DNA of 12,372 nucleotides, taken from an uncultured Oscillospiraceae bacterium (GTDB lineage Bacteria > Bacillota > Clostridia > Oscillospirales > Oscillospiraceae). The notes below the pieces were generated by a model, which worked only from the letters and a program-made list of their open reading frames with translations, made no database searches and was not told the origin of the DNA. This document shows, piece by piece, positions 1 through 5,354 of the stretch. Position numbers and translations under genes: made by a program. Each line of letters begins with the position of its first letter. Position 1 is the first letter of the stretch. The stretch lies in contig CANRHF010000044.1 of assembly GCA_947630345.1 (NCBI GenBank), positions 1-12,372 of the forward strand, in the 5' to 3' direction.

Positions 1-379
1 CGACCAGGGAGGTCATGATCTTGGTCAGGCTGGAGGGATCCACCTTCAGGTCCAGGTTCCAGCCGTAGATCATGGTGTCGCTGTTCTCATCGTACAAAAG
101 CGCGGCGTGGGCGGTGCCGGAAAGCACCTCCGTCCGCATGGGAGAGGCGGCGTCCGGAGAGTGACAGCCGTTGGTCACATCCAGATTGTACCCGGCATTC
201 GGGTCCAGGGGCGGGATCGTACCTGGCGGCGGTGTGGGCTGGGGCTCGGTGGTCCCCCCAGTCGAATCGGTGCCCTCCCCGGTGGAGGTCTGATCCGGCT
301 CCGCCGCAAAGGCCCTGGGGATCAGGGTTAAAAGCAGCGCGAAGCACAGCAGCAGGCAGATAGGACGGTTTTTTTTCAT
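1..379 (-). CDS. D-alanyl-D-alanine carboxypeptidase (PBP5/DacA-like, peptidase S11), N-terminal part
   Basis: The gene reads leftwards from an ATG at 379 and is still open at the window edge, so only the first 126 codons are visible. The protein begins with a Sec signal peptide (MKKNRPICLLLCFALLLT, then a likely cleavage site after AFA near residue 25). A Thr/Gly/Pro-rich stretch of about 35 residues follows. The catalytic domain then opens with AALLYDENSDTMIYGWN and a SLTKIMT motif, the SxxK active-site box (serine nucleophile and lysine) of S11 carboxypeptidases. Enzymes of this family trim the terminal D-Ala from peptidoglycan stem peptides outside the membrane. The later SxN and KTG boxes lie off the edge, so activity cannot be judged. 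The ribosome binding site is AGGTGAG six bases before the ATG. It is divergent from the comEA-like gene and has its own near-consensus promoter (446-474). Which paralogue it is (vegetative DacA or sporulation DacB/DacF) cannot be told; the promoter looks vegetative. Confidence 0.9.
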   Translation of the reverse strand, partial: MKKNRPICLLLCFALLLTLIPRAFAAEPDQTSTGEGTDSTGGTTEPQPTPPPGTIPPLDPNAGYNLDVTNGCHSPDAASPMRTEVLSGTAHAALLYDENSDTMIYGWNLDLKVDPSSLTKIMTSLV

Positions 380-402
380 ATTTCTCACCTAATACGCGGC
401 AA

Positions 403-416
403 CCGGACTTGTCCGG
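403..416. promoter_or_regulatory. 14-bp palindrome overlapping the -35 box (putative operator)
   Basis: CCGGACTTGTCCGG is a perfect inverted repeat (6-bp arms, 2-bp spacer) whose right half coincides with the -35 hexamer TTGTCC of the plus-strand promoter. Its position would let a bound dimer block that promoter. No binding protein can be named from the sequence, and GC-rich palindromes of this length can arise by chance. Confidence 0.35.
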
Positions 417-437
417 AAGAAAAATTTCGTGTATAAT
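409..437 (+). promoter_or_regulatory. sigma-A promoter for the comEA-like/two-component operon
   Basis: The -35 box TTGTCC (409-414) and a perfect -10 box TATAAT (432-437) are separated by exactly 17 bp. Transcription should begin near 444, giving a leader of about 50 nt before the ATG at 494. The promoter overlaps the oppositely directed promoter at 446-474. Confidence 0.75.
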
Positions 438-445
438 ATAGAGGT

Positions 446-474
446 ATTATATCAGCTTTTCCCGCTAGAGTCAA
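446..474 (-). promoter_or_regulatory. sigma-A promoter for the carboxypeptidase gene
   Basis: Read on the minus strand, TTGACT (474-469) and TATAAT (451-446) are separated by 17 bp. The start point should be near 439, giving a leader of about 60 nt before the ATG at 379. The two -10 boxes of the divergent promoters are arms of one inverted repeat, TATAATA at 432-438 and TATTATA at 445-451. Confidence 0.7.
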
Positions 475-493
475 TTCCCGGGAGGTGCCGTCC

Positions 494-976
494 ATGAAAA
501 AAGCAGGCGTTGTGGCCCTCGTCGCCGCCACCGGGCTGCTGTGCGCATTTACCCTGGGGCTGTACTTAGGAGGAGGCAGCGGGGACGCCCCGATAACGGT
601 GCTGCCCCTGGCCGGGATCCAGGTCCCGCCTACTGCCGCCGCGCCCGTCCAGACGACAACGCGGTCCACCGAGACGACGACACCCACCGAGACGACCACC
701 CCGGCGGTACAGACCACGTCTCCAGCCCAGAGCACTGCGCCGCCGGCTTCCTCCGGCAGCTCCACCAGACAGTCTGCCGGTCTGGTAAACATCAACACCG
801 CTACCGTGGAGGAACTCAAAACCCTGCCGGGCATTGGGGACGTACTCGCCCAGCGGATCGTGGAATACCGCGCCGCCCACGGACGGTTTTCCAGTATTGA
901 AGAGCTGATGAATGTTTCCGGTATTGGAGAGAAGCGGTTCGCGGCCATCCGCGACCTGGTGACTGTAGGAGGTTAG
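494..976 (+). CDS. ComEA-like membrane-anchored helix-hairpin-helix DNA-binding protein
   Basis: This 160-residue protein has an N-terminal membrane anchor (residues 4-27). A Thr/Pro/Ser-rich linker (about 45-95) contains a short 18-bp tandem repeat encoding TETTTP twice. The C-terminal double helix-hairpin-helix domain (about 97-157) begins LVNINTATVEELKTLPGIG and has hairpins LPGIG (111-115) and VSGIG (141-145). This is the ComEA DNA-binding domain. In competent Gram-positives ComEA binds incoming double-stranded DNA outside the membrane. The SLBB domain between anchor and HhH found in Bacillus ComEA is absent, so this is a shortened version. I chose the ATG at 494 because GGAGG at 481-485 lies eight bases upstream; an in-frame GTG at 485 overlaps that site. 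No ComEC or ComEB is visible. The ribosome binding site of the next gene lies in its last codons. A role in DNA uptake is plausible but unproven. Confidence 0.85.
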   Translation: MKKAGVVALVAATGLLCAFTLGLYLGGGSGDAPITVLPLAGIQVPPTAAAPVQTTTRSTETTTPTETTTPAVQTTSPAQSTAPPASSGSSTRQSAGLVNINTATVEELKTLPGIGDVLAQRIVEYRAAHGRFSSIEELMNVSGIGEKRFAAIRDLVTVGG

Positions 977-979
977 AAC

Positions 980-1657
980 ATGAAAATATTGGTAGTGGAC
1001 GACGAGGAGCTGCTGGTCAAGGGCATCCGCTTCAACCTGCAAAACGAGGGCTACGAGGTCATCACCGGCTCCAACGGCCTGGAGGCGGTACAGCTGGCTC
1101 AGAGCCAGAAGCCGGATCTGGTGCTGCTGGACGTGATGATGCCGGAGATGGACGGCCTTGCCGCCTGCGCCAAGATTCGGGAGTTTTCCGAGGTGCCTAT
1201 CATTCTGCTCACGGCCAAGTCTGACGACATGGACAAGCTCATCGGCTTTGATCACGGCATCGACGACTACTTGACTAAGCCCTTCAATATTCTGGAGCTG
1301 AAGGCACGAATCCGGGCCCTGCTGCGGCGGGCTAAGACCTTCTCCCAGGCCAGCACCAATCTGCTGACCATCGGTTCCATCTCCCTGGATCTGAACGCCC
1401 GGAACGCCTACCGGTCGGGCGAGCTGGCGGATCTGACCGCTAAGGAATTTGACGTCATCGAATTCCTCATGCGCAATCCCAACCGGGTCTACTCCCGGGA
1501 GGCCCTGCTGGACACCATCTGGGCCTACGAATACCGCAGCGATATTCGGACGGTGGACGTTCACATCCGCCGCCTGCGGGAGAAGCTGGAGGAAAATCCG
1601 GCGGAGCCCCAATACATCATGACCAAGTGGGGGGTGGGTTACTATTTCCGGAAATAA
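980..1657 (+). CDS. OmpR/PhoB-family DNA-binding response regulator
   Basis: This is a 225-residue regulator of full family length. The receiver domain (1-115) has the acidic pair D7/D8, the phosphorylation site D51 in LVLLDVMMPEMDG, T78 in ILLTAK, and K100 in DYLTKPF. The winged-helix DNA-binding domain (about 128-224) is of the OmpR type, with LTAKEFDVIEFLMRNP, the recognition region RTVDVHIRRLREKLE and the closing hairpin WGVGYYFRK. It would be phosphorylated by the kinase encoded next and bind promoter repeats. Its ATG follows the upstream stop by three bases, with GGAGG at 968-972 inside the end of the comEA-like gene, so the two are probably co-translated. Similarity in type to MtrA or WalR/VicR is noted, but no closer assignment can be made. 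Confidence 0.95.
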   Translation: MKILVVDDEELLVKGIRFNLQNEGYEVITGSNGLEAVQLAQSQKPDLVLLDVMMPEMDGLAACAKIREFSEVPIILLTAKSDDMDKLIGFDHGIDDYLTKPFNILELKARIRALLRRAKTFSQASTNLLTIGSISLDLNARNAYRSGELADLTAKEFDVIEFLMRNPNRVYSREALLDTIWAYEYRSDIRTVDVHIRRLREKLEENPAEPQYIMTKWGVGYYFRK

Positions 1658-1703
1658 GAAAACCGATTTCCCCAGATACGGAAGCTCCCTGTTCCGCTAT
1701 GCG

Positions 1704-3077
1704 GTGGTGTATGTGATCGTGACCACGGCGGTGCTGCTGTTCCTGAATATTTACAGCTCCCGGACCAGCCAGCGGCTGTTCTACCAGAGCAAGGAATCCT
1801 CCTTGGTGGAAAAATGTCTCCTGGCCTCCACGGAGGTGGCCAATCTGGAGGTACTGAACACCACCACCGTCACCGATCTCATCGGTCAGATGCGCACCAT
1901 GCAGGTGACCCGGCTTATCGTCACCGACCGCAGCGGCGTGGCGGTATACGATTCCCTCACCGGAGAGGACTCCGCCGTGGGAAAATATGTACTTCTTCCC
2001 GAGGTTTGCCAGGCCTTAAGCGGGCTGGACGTGTTCTCCTGGTACTACCGGGATGGGGCCATGCAGTCCATGGCAGCCACGCCGGTGATGTCCTATGGCG
2101 TGCTCAGCGGCTGCGTCTATATGCTGGAATCCGACAACACCCAGGGAATGCTGATGCGCTCCCTGATCAACAGCATTCTGTCCGTCACGCTGAGCCTGGA
2201 GCTGGCGCTGCTGGTGTTCAGCATCACCTTTTCCAACGCCTTCTCCGTCCGGCTGCGGCGGATCATGGCGTCCATGCGGATCATTCGGGAGGGGGATTAC
2301 TCCCACAAGGTGGTCATGGGCGGTCACGACGAGCTGACCGTGCTTGGAGAGGAGTTTAACGATCTGACCGACCGGCTTCAGGCCTCGGAACACAAGCGGC
2401 GGCAGTTTGTCTCCGACGCCTCCCACGAGCTGAAAACGCCCCTGGCCTCCATCAAGCTGCTCAGCGACTCCATTCTGCAAAACGATATGGATCCGGATAC
2501 CGTCCGGGAATTTGTCAGCGACATCGGCAACGAGGCGGACCGGCTCAACCGGATGAGCCAGAAGCTGCTGAGCCTGACGAAAAGCGAGGCGCCCGCCGAG
2601 GAAGTGGAGCCGATCCTCATGGGACCCACCATCCAGCGGGTCCAGCGGATGCTCTCTCCCCTGGCCGAGAAAAGCCAAATCCGGGTGGCCCTGGATCTGA
2701 GTGAAGACGTGCCCGTACCGGTGCCGGAGGACGATCTATATCAAATCGCCTTCAACCTGGCGGAAAACGCCATCAAATACACCGCTCCCGGGGGAACCGT
2801 CACCATCCGGCTGCGAAAAATGGCAGATCGCGCCTTTCTGGTGGTGGCGGATACCGGCGTAGGCATCCCGGAGGATGCCATCGGCCATGTGTTTGAACGG
2901 TTCTACCGGGTGGACAAGGCCCGTTCCCGGAAATCCGGCGGCAGCGGCCTGGGGCTGTCCATCGTGCGGAATATGGTGGAGCGGAACCGGGGCGTGATCC
3001 ATGTGGAAAGCCAGGTGGGCAAGGGAAGCACCTTCACTGTGGAATTTCCCTGCGTTTCAAAGGAGGCGGAGGCATGA
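1704..3077 (+). CDS. sensor histidine kinase (HAMP, HisKA, HATPase)
   Basis: From the GTG at 1704 the protein has 457 residues. TM1 is 2-18, an extracytoplasmic sensor region about 20-152 (with a PAS/Cache-like LIVTDRSGVAVYDS stretch), TM2 about 155-178, HAMP about 178-230. HisKA carries the phospho-acceptor H241 in SDASHELKTPLAS. The ATPase domain has the N box NLAENAIKYT (351-360), the G1 box DTGVGIP (383-389), the F box and the G2 box SGLGLSI (414-420). All catalytic motifs are intact, so it should autophosphorylate and pass phosphate to the preceding regulator. The start is uncertain: no ATG exists in frame. The frame is open back to 1623 and codes for a basic segment (NKKTDFPRYGSSLFRYA) before TM1, expected for a positive-inside N terminus. 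An ATT at 1644 with a G-rich site just upstream is an alternative start that would overlap the regulator. The stop overlaps the next ATG (ATGA). Confidence 0.93.
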   Translation: MVYVIVTTAVLLFLNIYSSRTSQRLFYQSKESSLVEKCLLASTEVANLEVLNTTTVTDLIGQMRTMQVTRLIVTDRSGVAVYDSLTGEDSAVGKYVLLPEVCQALSGLDVFSWYYRDGAMQSMAATPVMSYGVLSGCVYMLESDNTQGMLMRSLINSILSVTLSLELALLVFSITFSNAFSVRLRRIMASMRIIREGDYSHKVVMGGHDELTVLGEEFNDLTDRLQASEHKRRQFVSDASHELKTPLASIKLLSDSILQNDMDPDTVREFVSDIGNEADRLNRMSQKLLSLTKSEAPAEEVEPILMGPTIQRVQRMLSPLAEKSQIRVALDLSEDVPVPVPEDDLYQIAFNLAENAIKYTAPGGTVTIRLRKMADRAFLVVADTGVGIPEDAIGHVFERFYRVDKARSRKSGGSGLGLSIVRNMVERNRGVIHVESQVGKGSTFTVEFPCVSKEAEA

Positions 3078-3583
3078 AGAGGCTGCTTTGCCTGCTGCTG
3101 TGCGCGCTGCTGCTGGCGGGATGCGAAAAATCGGAGCGAATCGTCTCCCCAGGCCTGTTCTACTATCCTCGGGCGGAGGTATCTTACGAGGAAGACGGGG
3201 TCATCGGCAGCGAGGAACGAGAGACTGTCGGCCACGAGGTGGACTATTTCTTCCTGATGTCCCAATACCTCCACGGCCCCCAGGACCCGGCGCTGCGCTC
3301 CGCCCTGCCCCGGAACACCGCCCTGCTGTCCGCCGAGGTGGAGGGTACGCTTTTGAAGCTCACCTTCACCCAAGAGCTATCGGAGCTGTCCGGGCTGGAT
3401 TTGACCATCGCCTGCGCCTGCGTGACCCTGACCTGCCTGTCCCTGTTTCAGGTGGAGCAGGTCTGCATCCAGGCCGACGGGGCGCTGCTGGACGGAGAGC
3501 CCAGCATTACCATGGACGAAAGCTGCCTGATCCTGGTGGATCAGAGTACCCAAATACCCCCAGAGTCCACTGGGGGAAATTGA
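3074..3583 (+). CDS. GerMN-domain lipoprotein
   Basis: This 169-residue protein starts with a lipoprotein signal (MKRLLCLLLCALLLAGC) whose lipobox LAGC places the lipidated cysteine at residue 17. The mature part contains a GerMN fold (about 45-155), recognised by the YLHGPQDPALRSALPRNTALL segment and the following EVEGTLLKLTFTQEL and LSLFQVEQVCIQADG segments. GerMN domains occur in spore germination protein GerM and in the actinobacterial LpqB lipoprotein. The ATG overlaps the stop of the kinase by four bases, implying translational coupling, so it probably acts with the kinase outside the membrane, for example as a ligand or brake on the sensor domain. That role is inferred from gene order and the MtrB-LpqB precedent. 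The domain is single, as opposed to the duplicated GerMN of some GerM proteins. Four cysteines lie in the mature domain after C17, an odd feature for a secreted domain. Confidence 0.85.
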   Translation: MKRLLCLLLCALLLAGCEKSERIVSPGLFYYPRAEVSYEEDGVIGSEERETVGHEVDYFFLMSQYLHGPQDPALRSALPRNTALLSAEVEGTLLKLTFTQELSELSGLDLTIACACVTLTCLSLFQVEQVCIQADGALLDGEPSITMDESCLILVDQSTQIPPESTGGN

Positions 3584-3593
3584 GGTGAAAACG

Positions 3594-4352
3594 ATGCGCA
3601 TGATTTCCTGGAACGTCAACGGCCTGCGGGCCTGCATGGGAAAGGGCTTTTTAGAGGTGTTCGACGCCCTTCGACCGGATCTCTTCTGCCTCCAGGAGAC
3701 AAAGGTTCAGCCGGGACAGGTCCAGCTGGACCTGCCCGGCTACACCCAATTTTGGAATTACGCCGAGAAAAAGGGGTACTCCGGCACGGCGATCTTTGCC
3801 AAAGAGGAACCCCTGTCCGTCAGCTACGGCCTGGGGATCCCAGAGCTGGATACCGAGGGGCGGCTGATTACCCTGGAATATCCGGACTTCTATTTTCTGA
3901 CCTGCTACACCCCCAACGCCCAGCGGGAGCTGGCCCGGATCGACCACCGACTGAAATGGGACGCCGCCTTTCGGGAACATCTGCAGGCGCTGAACCGGCG
4001 CAAGCCGGTGATCGTCTGCGGGGATTTGAATGTGGCCCATCAGCCCATCGATCTGAAAAATCCAGCCGCCAATCGGGGCAACGCCGGCTTCTCCGACGAG
4101 GAGCGGGAGAGCTTCACCCGGTTGCTGGAGGCCGGATTTACCGACAGCTTCCGCTACCTCCATCCCGATCTGGCCGGGGCCTATACCTGGTGGAGCTATC
4201 AGTTCAAGGCCCGGCAAAACAACGCCGGATGGCGCATTGACTACTTCCTGGTGTCCAACCGGGCGGCCTCCGGCATCGTCTCCACCCCCATCTACTCCGA
4301 GGTTTTGGGCTCCGACCACTGCCCCGTGGGGCTGGAATGGGAGCCGGTCTGA
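3594..4352 (+). CDS. exodeoxyribonuclease III (ExoA/XthA family AP endonuclease)
   Basis: This is a 252-residue member of the exonuclease III/AP endonuclease family, of normal length. It cleaves DNA 5' of abasic sites and removes 3' blocks and nucleotides in base excision repair. Catalytic landmarks are present: N7 in SWNVNGLRA, metal-binding E35 in LQETK, Y105 in CYTPN, D144 and N146 in CGDLNVAH, the DNA-binding YTWWSY (197-202), and D241/H242 in GSDHCPVGLEW. I chose ATG 3594 because GAGGTG (3582-3587) lies six bases upstream and MRMISWNVNGLRA matches the family N terminus. A GTG at 3585 with a poorer site would add three residues. It directly follows the GerMN gene (10-bp gap) and appears to be the last gene of the operon. 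Its final 61 bp overlap the end of the gene on the opposite strand. Confidence 0.96.
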   Translation: MRMISWNVNGLRACMGKGFLEVFDALRPDLFCLQETKVQPGQVQLDLPGYTQFWNYAEKKGYSGTAIFAKEEPLSVSYGLGIPELDTEGRLITLEYPDFYFLTCYTPNAQRELARIDHRLKWDAAFREHLQALNRRKPVIVCGDLNVAHQPIDLKNPAANRGNAGFSDEERESFTRLLEAGFTDSFRYLHPDLAGAYTWWSYQFKARQNNAGWRIDYFLVSNRAASGIVSTPIYSEVLGSDHCPVGLEWEPV

Positions 4353-4903
4353 TCCGGGAAAAGTAGTCCTTCCTGTCCGTCCCGCTCGTCAAGACGCGCA
4401 TCCGTCAGGCAGGCCACCTGCTCCTCAGTAAGCTCCTGGGTCAGCGGTACAAATTCCTGTGGACATATCTGGCCGTCGCCGGCGGGCGGCTCCGGGATGG
4501 CCGCGGGTGGACATTCCACCTCCGGAATGGGGGCGGATAGGTCCGGTTCGGGAACGGGTTCCGGCGTGGGCTCTGGTTCCGGCGCTGGCATGGGGATGGG
4601 CTCCGGCTGGGGACCTTCCAACCGCTTTTGCTCCGGCGCGGGCCGCCCGTCGTCAGCGTAAAATTCAGGTTCTCCCTGGGCGAAATGCTTGGCCGGAACG
4701 CGGACGTCTACGCCAAAAGCATCCCCCACGGGGACACAGACTCCCAGGTTTTCCGTCTTCCCGCCGCAACGCACCTTCAGCCGGTAGATCGCGTCCCGGG
4801 GCAGACTGCAACGGCAACGGAACCGGAGGTAGAGCCCCTGGGGCTCCACCGTGACCTGGCCCACCGCCCGCTCCGCGAGAAAAACATCAAATGTTCCTTC
4901 CAT
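4292..4903 (-). CDS. hypothetical protein with a Cys-containing N-terminal domain and Pro/Glu-rich tail
   Basis: I do not recognise this 203-residue protein. Residues 1-82 look like a compact beta-rich domain (alternating hydrophobics, FDVFLAERAVGQVTVE and GLYLRFRCRCSLP) with four cysteines at 30, 32, 46 and 56. Residues about 97-140 are a Pro-Glu repeat region (PEPIPMPAPEPEPTPEPVPE), probably an extended linker. The last 60 residues are acidic and contain QELTEEQVACLTDARL. There is no signal peptide or membrane segment, so it should be cytoplasmic. The gene is real rather than a shadow: it has an AAGGGGG ribosome binding site before the ATG and a protein-like composition with a biased linker, and no plausible gene lies opposite its first 550 bp. 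Its 3' end runs 61 bp into the exonuclease III gene. Function unknown. Confidence 0.75.
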   Translation of the reverse strand: MEGTFDVFLAERAVGQVTVEPQGLYLRFRCRCSLPRDAIYRLKVRCGGKTENLGVCVPVGDAFGVDVRVPAKHFAQGEPEFYADDGRPAPEQKRLEGPQPEPIPMPAPEPEPTPEPVPEPDLSAPIPEVECPPAAIPEPPAGDGQICPQEFVPLTQELTEEQVACLTDARLDERDGQEGLLFPDQTGSHSSPTGQWSEPKTSE

Positions 4904-4909
4904 AAATCA

Positions 4910-4942
4910 ACCCCCTTGGGTAAAACCTATGCCCAGGGGGGT
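4910..4942 (-). promoter_or_regulatory. leader hairpin that can sequester the ribosome binding site
   Basis: Two 11-nt arms (4910-4920 and 4932-4942) pair with a single G-U wobble around an 11-nt loop. On the minus-strand mRNA the 3' arm is CCCAAGGGGGT, which contains the AAGGGGG ribosome binding site of the gene starting at 4903. Folding would therefore hide the site and lower translation. It could also be a chance pairing of C-rich and G-rich runs. Confidence 0.45.
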
Positions 4943-5050
4943 CTAATTATGCGCCTTTTCTTCGTGTGGAAGCGTCAGGTTCAAGTTTTTCCCATAAAAC
5001 CACCGGCAGGCCAAATTTAGATCTTCAAATCTCTCTCCCTTTCCGCCAAT

Positions 5051-5073
5051 AAAAACCCCCACCTGCGGTGGAG
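5051..5073 (-). terminator. rho-independent terminator of tRNA-Ser(GCU)
   Basis: On the minus strand, beginning 8 nt after the tRNA, CTCCACC pairs with GGTGGGG around a GCA loop (with a T-G wobble) and is followed by five T residues. It ends transcription from the tRNA promoter and probably isolates the tRNA from the hypothetical gene downstream. Confidence 0.8.
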
Positions 5074-5080
5074 CTTTGGA

Positions 5081-5169
5081 GGGAGTGAGAGAGATTTGAA
5101 CTCTCGCGCGTTTTTTAGACGCCTACTCCCTTAGCAGGGGAGCCCCTTCGGCCTCTTGGGTATCACTCC
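5081..5169 (-). tRNA. tRNA-Ser (anticodon GCU)
   Basis: An 89-nt class II tRNA folds on the minus strand. The acceptor pairs GGAGTGA with TCACTCC, the anticodon stem is CTCCC/GGGAG around the loop CTGCTAA with anticodon GCT (5135-5133), the long variable arm is the extra stem GCGT/ACGC expected of serine tRNAs, and the T arm is GAGAG/CTCTC around TTCAAAT. It reads the AGC/AGU codons. The 3' CCA is not encoded. The base after the acceptor stem, the discriminator, is C here, whereas bacterial serine tRNAs normally have G73. The other serine tRNA in the window has G73 and an encoded CCA. Confidence 0.93.
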
Positions 5170-5196
5170 AAATGAAAGTATTTTCTTTGCTTGGAT

Positions 5197-5225
5197 ATTC
5201 TAGCACAAGGCGGGGCGTTTGTCAA
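5197..5225 (-). promoter_or_regulatory. sigma-A promoter of tRNA-Ser(GCU)
   Basis: A perfect -35 box TTGACA (5225-5220) and the -10 box TAGAAT (5202-5197) are separated by 17 bp. Initiation near 5190 would give a leader of about 20 nt before the tRNA 5' end, to be removed by RNase P. Confidence 0.88.
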
Positions 5226-5318
5226 GAATAAAACATCTATTTTCCCCGCTTGTATTAAATTGCCCCCTTGCTTCCATTTTATACCTGCCTCTTAATATTT
5301 ACATAATGTTTTATGCAA

Positions 5319-5339
5319 CCCCCCGGCTGGGCCGGGGGG
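5319..5339 (-). terminator. GC-rich hairpin after the amidase gene, likely terminator
   Basis: A perfect 9-bp stem (CCCCCCGGC with GCCGGGGGG) around a 3-nt loop begins 15 bp after the amidase stop codon. The bases that follow on the minus strand (TTGCATAAAAC) give only a weak T tract, so termination may be incomplete. It also stands between the amidase gene and the downstream tRNA promoter. Confidence 0.6.
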
Positions 5340-5354
5340 CCACGGTTTAATGAA

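Noticed and set aside
566..1612. 348-codon open frame on the minus strand opposite the comEA-like and regulator genes
   Set aside because: It is antisense to two clearly recognisable proteins, shows no domain, and is a product of GC-rich codon use.
3651..4319. 222-codon minus-strand frame opposite exonuclease III
   Set aside because: Exonuclease III has all family motifs on the plus strand; the antisense frame has no recognisable sequence.
4628..5020. 130-codon plus-strand frame covering the leader hairpin and the start of the unknown protein
   Set aside because: No ribosome binding site or domain. The minus-strand gene has better start signals and a structured composition.
4943..5050. Promoter for the unknown gene at 4903
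   Set aside because: CATAAT near 4945-4950 resembles a -10 box, but no -35 box stands at 16-18 bp, and sporulation sigma consensus sequences do not fit well enough to call.
5226..5318. AT-rich intergenic stretch as a possible small RNA or riboswitch
   Set aside because: No stable fold, ribosome binding site or conserved element is visible beyond the flanking promoter and terminator.
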